Shown one piece after another: positions 7,106 through 16,900 of a DNA stretch of 64,000 nt. How positions within the stretch are numbered: position 1 is the stretch's first letter; each line of letters begins with the position of its first letter. Origin of the DNA: JBGTBD01 sp041749475 (GTDB lineage: Bacteria > Pseudomonadota > Alphaproteobacteria > Rickettsiales > UBA998); assembly GCA_041749475.1 (NCBI GenBank), contig JBGTBD010000004.1, forward strand, positions 6,532-70,531, written 5' to 3'. A program made the position numbers and the translations under genes. The notes under the pieces were generated by a model. That model was not told where the DNA came from and searched no databases. It saw nothing but the letters and a program-made list of their open reading frames with translations.

Positions 7106-9412
7106 ATGGCAATTGCATCGAACCTTGGATTTCCGCGCATTGGCGCTGACCGCGAACTCAAGAAGGCTGTCGAAGCCTATTGGAAGGGCGCGATGTCGAT
7201 GGATGCGATGCTGGAAGTGGCTTCCGGCCTCCGGGCGACGCATTGGAAACTGCAAAAAGATAACGGGATAGACCATATCCCCAGCAACGATTTCTCGCTA
7301 TACGATCACGTGCTCGACACCATCGTGATGCTCGGCGCTGTGCCGCAACGCTACAGCTACTCCGGCGGTGAAGTCACCCCGGATATTTATTTCGCGATGG
7401 CGCGTGGCCGTCAACGCGAAGGCATGGACGTGAAAGCCATGGAGATGACCAAGTGGTTCGACACCAACTACCATTACATCGTGCCCGAACTCTCCCAGGG
7501 CATGGAAATCCAGAAAGGCTCCAGCAAAGCGGTGGAAGAATTCCGCGAAGCGAAGGACTTAGGCATCCTGACCCGTCCCGTCCTGCTCGGCCCGATCTCC
7601 TTCCTGACCCTCGGTAAGCTAGCTGGCACTGAATTCAACCGCTTCGACCTGCTGGATAGCATCCTTGAGGTGTACGAAGAAGTGATCGACGATCTCGCCG
7701 ATGCCGGTGCGGAATGGATTCAAATCGACGAGCCATGTCTCGTCCTCGACCTCTCCCCGGAAGCAAAAGCTGCCTACAAAACTGCTTATGAGCGTCTGGC
7801 GAAGAACGATGACGTTCATATCCTCATCAACACCTATTTCGGTGACTTGCGCGATAACCTGCAACTCGCGTGTGAACTCCCGGTCAAAGCCCTGCACGTG
7901 GACCTCGTGCGCGGGGAAGACCAACTGGCGGACGTTCTGGCCAGCTGGCCGGAAGACCGCTGGCTCTCGCTCGGCGTCATCAATGGCCGCAACATCTGGA
8001 AGACCGATCTCACGCAGGCGCTCTCTTTACTGGAACAAGCCAAAGCGAAACGCGGTAGCGATAAACTGATGGTCGCCCCAAGCTGTTCTCTGCTCCACAC
8101 CCCCGTCGATCTCACTCGCGAGAAGGCGCTGGATGACGAGCTGAAAAGCTGGCTCGCCTTCGCGACGCAGAAACTACACGAACTCAAACTGCTGACCGAG
8201 GCCCTGAACGGCAAGAAGGACGAGTCCGCATTCGATAATAATAAAAAAGTCATCGAGTCCCGCCGCACCTCCACCCGCATCCATAATGCATGGGTGAAGG
8301 AACGCATGGGCGCGGTGACGAAACAGATGGCCGAGCGCAAAAGCCCGTTCGCCGCGCGTCGCCAGAAGCAGCAAGCCGCCCTCGGCCTGCCGCTCTTCCC
8401 GACCACGACCATCGGCTCCTTCCCGCAGACCGCTGACGTCCGCGCGGATCGCGCCAAATTCAAGAAAGGCGACATCACGGAAGAAGCGTACGAGCAATTC
8501 CTGATGGAGAAAACCAAGGAAGCCATGCAGTGGCAGGATGAGATCGGCATGGATGTTCCCGTGCATGGTGAGTTCGAGCGGAATGACATGGTGGAATATT
8601 TCGGCGAACAGCTGAAAGGCTTTGCCTTCACCGCTAACGGCTGGGTACAGAGCTACGGTTCGCGCTGCGTAAAACCCCCCGTCATCTTCGGTGACGTTTC
8701 CCGCCCCGAAGCGATGACCGTGAAATGGAGCGCCTACGCGCAATCCCTCACCAAGCGCCCCACCAAGGGGATGCTGACCGGCCCCGTCACCATCCTGCAA
8801 TGGAGCTTCGTACGTGACGACCAGCCGCGTTCCGAGACCTGCCGCCAGATCGCACTGGCCATCCGTGACGAGGTGGAAGACCTGGAAAAGGCCAACATCA
8901 ATATCATCCAGATCGACGAACCGGCGATACGCGAAGGCTTGCCGCTCCGTAAGTCCGACTGGAAAGCCTACCTCGAATGGGCTGTCGGCGCGTTTAAGAT
9001 TTCCGCCGCCGTCGTCAAGGACGAAACGCAAATTCATACCCATATGTGCTATTCTCAGTTCAACGACATCATGAGCTCCATCGCCGATATGGATGCAGAC
9101 GTGATCTCCATCGAGACCTCGCGCTCCGCGATGAAACTGCTTGATGCGTTCGTCACCTTCAAATATCCGAACGAAATCGGGCCGGGCGTCTATGACATTC
9201 ATTCCCCGCGCGTGCCGAGCGAGCAGGAAATGATCGACCTCATCGAGAAAGCCTGTGACGTGTTGAAACCCGAGCAAATCTGGGTGAACCCCGATTGCGG
9301 CCTTAAGACCCGCGGCTGGGAAGAAGTGAAGCCCGCGCTCGTTTCCATGGTCAACGCCGCCAAGAAACTCCGCAGCAAATACGCAAGCGAAGCCCAACGC
9401 GCCACTGCGTAA
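7106..9412 (+). CDS. metE: Cobalamin-independent methionine synthase
   Basis: 5-methyltetrahydropteroyltriglutamate-homocysteine methyltransferase, 768 residues, the usual length of the family. It transfers the methyl group from methyl-tetrahydrofolate to homocysteine without vitamin B12. The N-terminal barrel begins NLGFPRIGADRELKKA. The C-terminal catalytic barrel begins TTTIGSFPQTADVR and carries the zinc ligands in IHTHMCYSQF and NPDCGLKTR. A clear AAGGA precedes the ATG. It depends on the folate genes found elsewhere in the window. A leader hairpin may regulate it. The 451-residue antisense frame is a shadow. Confidence 0.98.
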   Translation: MAIASNLGFPRIGADRELKKAVEAYWKGAMSMDAMLEVASGLRATHWKLQKDNGIDHIPSNDFSLYDHVLDTIVMLGAVPQRYSYSGGEVTPDIYFAMARGRQREGMDVKAMEMTKWFDTNYHYIVPELSQGMEIQKGSSKAVEEFREAKDLGILTRPVLLGPISFLTLGKLAGTEFNRFDLLDSILEVYEEVIDDLADAGAEWIQIDEPCLVLDLSPEAKAAYKTAYERLAKNDDVHILINTYFGDLRDNLQLACELPVKALHVDLVRGEDQLADVLASWPEDRWLSLGVINGRNIWKTDLTQALSLLEQAKAKRGSDKLMVAPSCSLLHTPVDLTREKALDDELKSWLAFATQKLHELKLLTEALNGKKDESAFDNNKKVIESRRTSTRIHNAWVKERMGAVTKQMAERKSPFAARRQKQQAALGLPLFPTTTIGSFPQTADVRADRAKFKKGDITEEAYEQFLMEKTKEAMQWQDEIGMDVPVHGEFERNDMVEYFGEQLKGFAFTANGWVQSYGSRCVKPPVIFGDVSRPEAMTVKWSAYAQSLTKRPTKGMLTGPVTILQWSFVRDDQPRSETCRQIALAIRDEVEDLEKANINIIQIDEPAIREGLPLRKSDWKAYLEWAVGAFKISAAVVKDETQIHTHMCYSQFNDIMSSIADMDADVISIETSRSAMKLLDAFVTFKYPNEIGPGVYDIHSPRVPSEQEMIDLIEKACDVLKPEQIWVNPDCGLKTRGWEEVKPALVSMVNAAKKLRSKYASEAQRATA

Positions 9413-9470
9413 CTGAAATTTAGTCTCCTTCTCCGTAAGGGGAGGGATGGTCGCCGCGTCGCATATATGC

Positions 9471-9517
9471 CTCGCAATGACAATGGTAAGGTGGAATAGC
9501 CTTCTTGTCATTGCGAG
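9471..9517. repeat. Intergenic inverted repeat, family E
   Basis: Perfect 13-base arms ctcgcaatgacaa (9471-9483) and ttgtcattgcgag (9505-9517) are separated by 21 bases, with further related sequence (attgcgagccagcgctgcaatcc) beyond. The gtcattgcgag core resembles palindromic elements common in intergenic DNA of many Proteobacteria. It lies between metE and the ABC permease. Confidence 0.75.
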
Positions 9518-9677
9518 CCAGCGCTGCAATCCATTCAGAATTTCCTACGAAGCATGTTGCCCCATGGGTTCACCAAAAGGTTGCGATAACCTCGCGGGCG
9601 GAGAGGGGTATTGAAAAAAACGCGCGCATCTGCTTTACCTTGCCCGTCGCCTCAACGCTCGCCATTTCCTTATTGTC

Positions 9678-10439
9678 ATGAATCTTTTGCTCCCCGCCAT
9701 CACCCTCGCCAAAAAAGAAATCTGGCGCTTCCTCCGTTATTGGAACGACGCGCTGGTGGAACCCATCGTCCGCGTGGCGCTCTATATGTCCGTCTTCGGC
9801 CTCGTCATGGATATCGGCCAACCTGAAGGTGCGCCCAGCTATGCGGCATTTCTGGCGACCGGCCTCATTGTCATCTCCATCACCGTCAACGCCTTTGACA
9901 ATGCGGCGTTCTCCATCCTCCTCTCGAAATACGAAGGCAACATCGTCGATCTTTTAATGCCTCCACTGAACGGATTCGAGATCGCGTTCGGTTATTTGGC
10001 GGGCGCCGTCACACGCGGCCTTGCGGTGACGGTGGTCGTCCTACTCGTCGAATGGTGCTTCCTCCCATTCCCACCCCTCCGCATCGGTGAATTCTTCCTT
10101 CTCGCCCTTTTAACAAGCGCCTTCTTCGGGATGCTCGGTGTCGTCATCTCCGTCGCATCCGACACATGGGATCAGATGTTGTTATTCTCCACCTATATCC
10201 TCACTCCGCTGGAGTTTCTCTCCACCGCGTTTTTTATGCCGGACAGGGCAGGGGGCATCATGGGCGTCATCATCACCTACAATCCCATCAGCTGGATAAC
10301 GGAAGCCTTCCGCCACGCCATGCACGGCACGCAAAGCGAGATGGTGATGCAGGGGTGGGCCTTCCTGATCATCGGCAATCTCGTCCTCCTCATCGTCTGC
10401 CGGGAGATATTCAAGCGTGGATGGCGTCTGAAGCAGTGA
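9678..10439 (+). CDS. ABC-2 type transporter permease
   Basis: Integral membrane subunit of an ABC exporter, 253 residues. Six hydrophobic segments are seen, with the ABC-2/NodJ-like region centred on YNPISWITEAFRHAMHG near residues 205-220, the diagnostic motif of this permease family. No ATP-binding partner lies next to it: the gene before is metE and the one after is proS. It must work with an ATPase encoded elsewhere, or be an orphan. The substrate is unknown; polysaccharide, lipid and drug export are all seen in the family. Confidence 0.88.
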   Translation: MNLLLPAITLAKKEIWRFLRYWNDALVEPIVRVALYMSVFGLVMDIGQPEGAPSYAAFLATGLIVISITVNAFDNAAFSILLSKYEGNIVDLLMPPLNGFEIAFGYLAGAVTRGLAVTVVVLLVEWCFLPFPPLRIGEFFLLALLTSAFFGMLGVVISVASDTWDQMLLFSTYILTPLEFLSTAFFMPDRAGGIMGVIITYNPISWITEAFRHAMHGTQSEMVMQGWAFLIIGNLVLLIVCREIFKRGWRLKQ

Positions 10440-10563
10440 TGGTGTGCCCAAAAGGTGAACCCATTAACATTTTCGCATCAACGGCCCCCAATCCCGCCAA
10501 AGGCAGTTGACAAATAACAGGAAAAATAACCTACTACGCCCATACATTCAGGAACCATAGCGC

Positions 10564-11847
10564 ATGCGTCTTTCCCAATATTTCCTCCCCCTCATCAAGG
10601 AAACCCCTTCCGAGGCGACGATTCCTTCCCACCGCCTGATGCTGAAAGCCGGACTTGTACGACAAGTCTCCTCCGGCATCTACACATGGCTTCCCGCCGG
10701 TCTGCGCGTCCTTCGCAAAGTAGAGAATATCATCCGCGAGGAAATGAACGTCGCGGGCGGTTTGGAAGTATTGATGCCCACCATGCAGCCGCAGGAACTG
10801 TGGGATGAATCCGGACGCGGCGGCTACGGTTCCGAAACCCTGAAAGCCATCGACCGTCACGAACGCACCCTGATCTACGGGCCGACGCATGAAGAGGTGA
10901 TTACCGACGTCTTCCGTAACAACGTCCGCAGCTACAAAGACCTACCGATGAACCTCTACCAGATTCAGTGGAAATTCCGCGACGAGATCCGCCCCCGCTT
11001 CGGCGTGATGCGCGGCCGCGAATTCCTGATGAAGGATGCCTACACCTTCGCCGAAACCGAAGAGCAGCACAACAAGCTCTATGACACGATGTACCTCACA
11101 TACTTCCGCATCTTCGAGCGCATGGGGTTGCAGGTAATCCCTGTTCAGGCCGATACAGGCCTTATCGGCGGCAATCTCAGCCATGAATTCTGCGTCGTCG
11201 CCGAAACCGGCGAGAGCGAGATTTTCTATGACGCTGCCTTCGAAGAAGCATTAGCGGCTGACTTTCTCGACATCAACAAACTGAAAAGCCTTTATTCTGC
11301 CGCAGACGAAAAACACGACCCCGCCAATTGCCCCGTTCCACCGGAACGCCTGCGCAAAGCGCGCGGCATCGAAGTCGGCCATATCTTCTATTTCGACGAT
11401 AAATATTCCAAACCCATGAAAGCCATCATCCGCAACTCGGCGGGCGAAGATATCCCTGTGAAAATGGGCGCGCACGGTATCGGCGTCTCCCGCTTGGTCG
11501 GCGCCATAATCGAAGCGAATCACGACGAGAGCGGCATCATCTGGCCACCCTCCGTATCGCCGTTCCTTCTCGGCCTCATCAACCTGAAACCGGGCGATAA
11601 CACCTGCGACGAAATCTGTAATCAGGTCTATTACAATGCCTACCGTGACGGCGCGGACGTGATCTATGACGATACCGACGCCCGCGCCGGCGAGAAATTC
11701 GCGGCGATGGACTTGCTCGGCGTACCCATTCAAGTCATCGTCGGCCCCAAGAACGCCGCCGAACGTAACGTTGAAATCAAGAACCGCGCCACTGGCGAGC
11801 GTCGTACGGTTTCGGTGGATGCACTGCTTTCCGGGCAGCTTGGTTAG
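10564..11847 (+). CDS. proS: Prolyl-tRNA synthetase (short alphaproteobacterial form)
   Basis: Charges tRNA-Pro. At 427 residues it lacks the roughly 180-residue insertion editing domain of the long bacterial enzyme, as is usual in Alphaproteobacteria, where mischarged Ala-tRNA is cleared by a separate protein. Class II motif 1 region is IPSHRLMLKAGLVRQVSSGIYTW (split across residues 21-43), then YGPTHEEV, motif 2 FRDEIRPRFGVMRGREF, and motif 3 GIGVSRLVGAIIE. A C-terminal anticodon-binding domain starts around SPFLLGLINL. It is followed by a repeat and then lolC/E, an order typical of the class. Confidence 0.97.
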   Translation: MRLSQYFLPLIKETPSEATIPSHRLMLKAGLVRQVSSGIYTWLPAGLRVLRKVENIIREEMNVAGGLEVLMPTMQPQELWDESGRGGYGSETLKAIDRHERTLIYGPTHEEVITDVFRNNVRSYKDLPMNLYQIQWKFRDEIRPRFGVMRGREFLMKDAYTFAETEEQHNKLYDTMYLTYFRIFERMGLQVIPVQADTGLIGGNLSHEFCVVAETGESEIFYDAAFEEALAADFLDINKLKSLYSAADEKHDPANCPVPPERLRKARGIEVGHIFYFDDKYSKPMKAIIRNSAGEDIPVKMGAHGIGVSRLVGAIIEANHDESGIIWPPSVSPFLLGLINLKPGDNTCDEICNQVYYNAYRDGADVIYDDTDARAGEKFAAMDLLGVPIQVIVGPKNAAERNVEIKNRATGERRTVSVDALLSGQLG

Positions 11848-11866
11848 CATGTATCAAACCACACAG

Positions 11867-11933
11867 TGTCATACCCGCGAACGCGGGTATCCATGCCACC
11901 ACTCGCTGGATTCCCGTTTGCACGGGAATGACA
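11867..11933. repeat. Dispersed palindromic repeat, family A (copy 2)
   Basis: Arms tgtcatacccgcgaacgcgg... (11867-11893) and ...cacgggaatgaca (11907-11933) match copy 1 at 3184-3253 with a few compensated changes and a 13-base loop beginning tgccaccact, also similar to copy 1. The right arm contains an ATG that is in frame with lolC/E but is not its start. Confidence 0.88.
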
Positions 11934-11942
11934 GGTAAAAAA

Positions 11943-13199
11943 ATGTTCTCCGCCCCGACACGCCTGCTTGCGATGCGCTACCTCCGTTCCCGGCGGAAGG
12001 AGGGGTTCATCTCCGTTATCGCGCTCTTCTCAATCCTCGGCATCATGCTCGGCGTCGCCACCCTCATCCTTGTCACCTCTCTGATGAACGGGATACGGCT
12101 GGAGATGATGGATAACTTCGTCGGTATCGAAGGCCATGTCACCGTATACGGCCAAGGCAGCGCCATCGTCGGCACAACGCCGTTGATAGAAAATATCCGC
12201 ACACTGGACGGCGTTAAACGCGTCACTCAACGTATCGAGGGTCAGGTGATGGCCTCCAGTTCCGGCCGCGCGCTCGGGGCGCAGGTGATCGGGACGACGA
12301 GCGCCGACATCGCCGCCAAACCCAAAATCGCCAATACCGTCGATAAAGCTTCACTCACTCGCTTCGACGCCGGGGAAGGCGTTCTCGTTGGTGAACGTTT
12401 GCTGCAAAACCTCGGCCTCAAAGTCGGCCAGAGCATGACGCTGATATCCCCCCAAGGGCGCGCCACCTTCGCCGGAATGGTTCCGCGCCTGAAGGCATAT
12501 CCCATTCTCGGCACGTTCAAGCTGGGCATGCAATCACTCGACAGCAGCCTCATCCTGATGCCCTATGAAGATGCCCGCGTTTATTTCACCCTCCCCGAAC
12601 GGGAGGACGGCAGCGCCACCGCCATTGAAATCGAAGCGGATACGCTCGATGACGCGCAAGCGGTCGCCCACCGTATCGCAAGCTCCATCGGCCCCGGATA
12701 TCGCGTCTATGACTGGCAGCAGAGCAATCAGGGTGTCTTCAACGCCTTGAAGATCCAACGCGACGTGATGGTCATCATCCTCGCCCTCATCATCCTCGTC
12801 GCCGCCTTCAACATCATCTCCAGCCTCATCATGCTGGTGAAGGACAAGAAGAAGGATATCGGCATCCTCCGTGCCATGGGCGCGAGCCGTGGCATGGTGC
12901 TGCAGGTGTTTCTGTTGACGGGTGTGGGCATCGGCCTCATCGGCACGTTACTCGGCTTCGGCCTCGGCCTCCTCGCCGCCGAGAATCTCGAAAGCCTTCG
13001 CCTCTGGCTGGAGCAGGTGCTTGGCTATCAGATACTCGCCGAAAATATCTATTTCCTCTCCAGCCTGCCGACCAAGACCGACCCCGTGGAAGTCAGCTTC
13101 ATCGTCGGCCTCTCCTTACTCCTGTCCTTCCTCGCCGCCCTCTACCCCGCATGGCGCGCGGCATCCCAACACCCGGCGGAGGTGCTGCGCTATGAGTAA
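11943..13199 (+). CDS. lolC: Lipoprotein-releasing system permease (LolC/LolE)
   Basis: Inner-membrane subunit of the LolCDE ABC machine that extracts outer-membrane lipoproteins and hands them to LolA. The protein has an N-terminal membrane helix (about 21-45), a large periplasmic domain, and three C-terminal helices, with the FtsX-like region DKKKDIGILRAMGAS. One LolC/E-type gene is present, as usual in Alphaproteobacteria, so a homodimer is likely. I chose ATG 11943 (418 residues), since the in-frame ATG at 11928 lies inside the palindromic repeat. The stop overlaps the lolD start (ATGAGTAA), which implies coupling. Confidence 0.94.
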   Translation: MFSAPTRLLAMRYLRSRRKEGFISVIALFSILGIMLGVATLILVTSLMNGIRLEMMDNFVGIEGHVTVYGQGSAIVGTTPLIENIRTLDGVKRVTQRIEGQVMASSSGRALGAQVIGTTSADIAAKPKIANTVDKASLTRFDAGEGVLVGERLLQNLGLKVGQSMTLISPQGRATFAGMVPRLKAYPILGTFKLGMQSLDSSLILMPYEDARVYFTLPEREDGSATAIEIEADTLDDAQAVAHRIASSIGPGYRVYDWQQSNQGVFNALKIQRDVMVIILALIILVAAFNIISSLIMLVKDKKKDIGILRAMGASRGMVLQVFLLTGVGIGLIGTLLGFGLGLLAAENLESLRLWLEQVLGYQILAENIYFLSSLPTKTDPVEVSFIVGLSLLLSFLAALYPAWRAASQHPAEVLRYE

Positions 13200-13866
13200 T
13201 GCCGTCCTCACCCTCGCCAACATCTCCAAACATTTCCACCAAGGCGGCGAAGAGATCACCGTGTTGAACGAACTGAACCTGTCACTCGCCGCCGGGGAGA
13301 TCGCCTCACTCGTCGGCCCCAGCGGTTCAGGCAAAACCACGTTACTGCAAATCGCAGGGCTACTCGATAACCCTGATAGCGGCTCCGTCACCCTCGCAGG
13401 CGAAGAATGCGCCAAACTTTCCGACGCCCGCCGCACGGTCCTCCGCAACAAGCATCTCGGATTCGTCTTCCAGTTCCATCAACTCCTGCCTGAACTCTCC
13501 GCAGAAGAGAACGTGATGATGCCCCAACTGATCGGCGGCACGAAATCCTCCGCCGCCCGCACCCGCGCGCGCGAATTGCTCGGCATTGTGAAACTCTCCC
13601 ACCGGCTCACCCACGTTCCCGCCCAACTCTCCGGTGGCGAACAGCAACGCGTCGCCATCGCCCGTGCCCTCGCCAATGACCCCGCCGTCATCCTCGCGGA
13701 CGAGCCCACCGGCAACCTCGACCCTGAGACCAGCGACCTTGTCTTCACCGCCTTCACCAGCGCCCTAAAATCCCGCAACGCCTCCGCCCTCATCGTCACC
13801 CATAATCCCGACATCGCCAAACGCACCACCCGCAGCTTCCGTATGGAGCAGGGGCGGGTGATTTAG
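13192..13866 (+). CDS. lolD: Lipoprotein-releasing system ATPase LolD
   Basis: ATP-binding subunit of LolCDE, 224 residues. Walker A GPSGSGKTT, the Q-loop VFQFHQLLPELSAEEN, ABC signature LSGGEQQRVAIARAL, and Walker B ILADEPTGNLD are intact, and a His switch is seen in VTHN. The start is the ATG at 13192, overlapping the lolC/E stop by 8 bases; longer upstream frames are shadows of lolC/E. dnaE begins 47 bases downstream. Confidence 0.96.
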   Translation: MSNAVLTLANISKHFHQGGEEITVLNELNLSLAAGEIASLVGPSGSGKTTLLQIAGLLDNPDSGSVTLAGEECAKLSDARRTVLRNKHLGFVFQFHQLLPELSAEENVMMPQLIGGTKSSAARTRARELLGIVKLSHRLTHVPAQLSGGEQQRVAIARALANDPAVILADEPTGNLDPETSDLVFTAFTSALKSRNASALIVTHNPDIAKRTTRSFRMEQGRVI

Positions 13867-13913
13867 TTCATTCCCTCGCTTTACAACTCCACCCATCCCG
13901 CTAATCTACTCCC

Positions 13914-16900
13914 ATGACCGGGATCGCTGACTCATTCGTCCATCTGCGCGCACACAGCGCCTATTCGCTGCTGGAAGGCGCGATCAAGATTCCGAAACTC
14001 GTCAAGCTCGCCAAGGAAGCGGAAATGCCAGCGCTGGCGTTGACCGATAAGGACAACCTGTTCGGCTCCCTCGAATTCTCCGGCGAATGCGCAAAGAACG
14101 GCGTGCAGCCCATCATCGGCATCCAGCTTTCGCTCGTGCCGTTCTTCCAGGAATCGATGTCTCAAGGAACCATTCGCGCTTCGACCGACCAACTCCTCCT
14201 TCTCGCCAAGGACGAGACCGGATACGCCAACCTGATGCGTATCGCCAGCAAATCTTATCTGGCGTCCGAATCCAACGATTCCCCGCTGATCGCCTACACT
14301 ACGCTGATCGAACATAACGAAGGCCTCATCGCCTTGAGCGGCGGCCTGCAAGGCGCTATCGGCGGCGCGCTGTGCACCGGCAACATGGCGCGTGCGGAAG
14401 AAGCCTTGAAGATGATCTCCGGCATCTTCTCCGGCCGCTTCTATCTGGAGATCACCCGCCACGGCCTGCCAATGGAACGCACCATCGAGCCGCAATTGCT
14501 GGAACTGGCCTACAACCATAATATCCCGCTCGTCGCCACCAACGACATCTATTTCGCCGGCGGCATCCCCGAATATGAAGCGCATGACGCACTGCTCTGC
14601 ATCGCCGGAGGCCGTTATGTCGGCGAGGAGAACCGCCGCCGCCTGACACCCGAACACCGCTTCAAGACCGCCAAAGAAATGCGCCTCCTGTTCGCCGATC
14701 TGCCTGAGGCGATAGACAACACACTCCTCATCGCCCAGCGCTGCGCGGTGATGTCCCCCAAGCGAAAACCCATCCTTCCTTCCTTCGTCGTCGCCGAAGA
14801 TGGCCGCCAATTGACCGAAGCCGAAGCCCTGCGCGAGAAAGCATGGCAGGGTCTGGAAAACCGCTTGGAAACGATGGTCTTCACGCCGGGCATGACGGAA
14901 GAAGAACGCCAGATCAAAGCCAAACCCTATTATGAGCGACTCGATTTCGAGCTCAACGTCATCATCCAGATGCAATATCCCGGCTACTTCCTGATCGTAT
15001 CCGACTTCATCATCTGGGCGAAGACGCATAACATCCCTGTTGGGCCGGGGAGGGGGTCGGGGGCGGCGTCTGTCGTCGCATGGTCACTGCAAATCACCGA
15101 CCTTGACCCGCTGCTCTACGACCTCGTCTTCGAGCGCTTCCTGAACCCTGAGCGTGTCTCGATGCCTGACTTCGATATCGACTTCTGCCAGGACCGGCGG
15201 GACGAGGTGATTCGCTATGTGCAGGAACGCTATGGCCGCGACCGTGTGGCGCAGATCATCACCTTCGGGAAACTCCAGGCGCGCGCCGTGTTGCGGGACG
15301 TAGGCCGCGTCCTCCAACTCCCGTACCCCGTCGTCGATCGCATCTGCAAACTCGTCCCCAACAACCCCGCCGCGCCCGTCACCCTCCAGCAGGCCATCGA
15401 CATGGAACCGATGCTCCGCCACGCGATGGAGCACGAGGAGGGGGTCGACAAGATGGTCGAGATCTCCCTGCAACTCGAAGGCCTCTACCGCCACGCCTCC
15501 ACCCACGCCGCCGGAGTCGTCATCGCCGACCGCCCGTTAGACGAACTCGTCGCCCTCTACCGTGACCCGCGCTCGGACATGCCGGTCATCCAATACTCCA
15601 TGAAATACGCGGAGGATGCAGGCCTCGTAAAGTTCGACTTCCTCGGCCTGAAAACCCTCACCGTCCTCCAGACCGCCCTCGAACTCATCAAGAAACGCGG
15701 CATTGAAATTGACCTGCTGGCCTTGCCACTCGACGACAAACCCACTTACCAACTATTGACCCGTGGCGACACCGTCGGCATTTTCCAGTTCGAGTCCGCG
15801 GGCATGCGCGATTCCTTGCGCAAGCTGAAACCGGATTGCTTGGAGGATCTCGTCGCACTAGGCGCTCTATACCGCCCAGGGCCGATGGACAACAACATCC
15901 CCACCTACATCAACCGCAAACACGGCCGCGAGAAACTCGACTGCCTGCACCCGATGCTGGAACCCGTGCTGAAAGAGACCTACGGCGTTATCATCTATCA
16001 GGAGCAGGTGCAGAAGATCGCGCAGGTGATGGCGGGTTACACCCTTGGCGGCGCTGACCTGCTCCGCCGCGCGATGGGAAAAAAGATCAAGGAGGAGATG
16101 GATGCGCAACGCGCCAAGTTCGTCGAAGGCGCGCAGGCCAACAACGTCGATAAATCGCAAGCCAGCTTCATCTTTGACCTCGTCGCCAAATTCGCGGGCT
16201 ATGGTTTCAACAAAGCGCACGCGGCGGCCTACGCCCTCATCGGCTATCAGACCGCCTACCTTAAAGCCAATTACCCGGTCGAGTTCATCGCCGCCTCGAT
16301 GACGCTCGATATGCACAACACCGATAAACTCGCCATCTTCCGCGAAGACGCCGTCCGCCTCGGTATCGACATCCTCCCGCCCGACATCAATAAAAGCGAA
16401 GCCAGCTTCGGTGTTGAATCAGTCGAAGAAAAACTCGTCATCCGCTACGCGCTGGGTGCGTTGAAAGGCGTCGGCCTGCAAGCCATGCACCAGCTGGTGG
16501 AAGAACGGAAATCCAATGGCCCGCTTAAGGACATCTTCGATGTCTTCCAACGCGTCGATTCCCGCGTCCTCAATAAACGCCAACTGGAAAGCATGGTGCG
16601 CGCCGGGGTATTCGACTCCGTCAATCCCAATCGCAAAGCGGTATACGAGAGTATTGAGGTGCTGATGGCCTACAGCCACAACCTCGCCGAGGAACGCGCC
16701 ACCAACCAGATCAACCTGTTCGGCGACGCGACCGAGAACCAGACGCTTCCCGCGTTGTCGAAATCTCCCGACTGGCCACCGCTGGAGCGGCTGGAACAGG
16801 AATTCTCCGCCGTCGGCTTCTATCTCTCCGCCCATCCGCTGGAAGGGTATCTGATGACGCTGAAGAAGATGAACGTCACCCCCTCCAGCCACCTCGCGGA

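Noticed and set aside
8174..9529. 451-residue open frame on the minus strand
   Set aside because: It lies entirely antisense to metE, whose protein is complete and unmistakable; its translation has the His/Asp/Gly-rich composition of an antisense GC-rich frame.
11928..11942. Upstream ATG extending LolC/E by five residues
   Set aside because: The ATG is part of the right arm of a palindromic repeat (gggaatgaca); the ATG at 11943 fits family N-termini and has AGG before it.
13932..15029. 365-residue open frame on the minus strand
   Set aside because: Antisense to the PHP domain of dnaE, with no recognisable domain and shadow-type composition.
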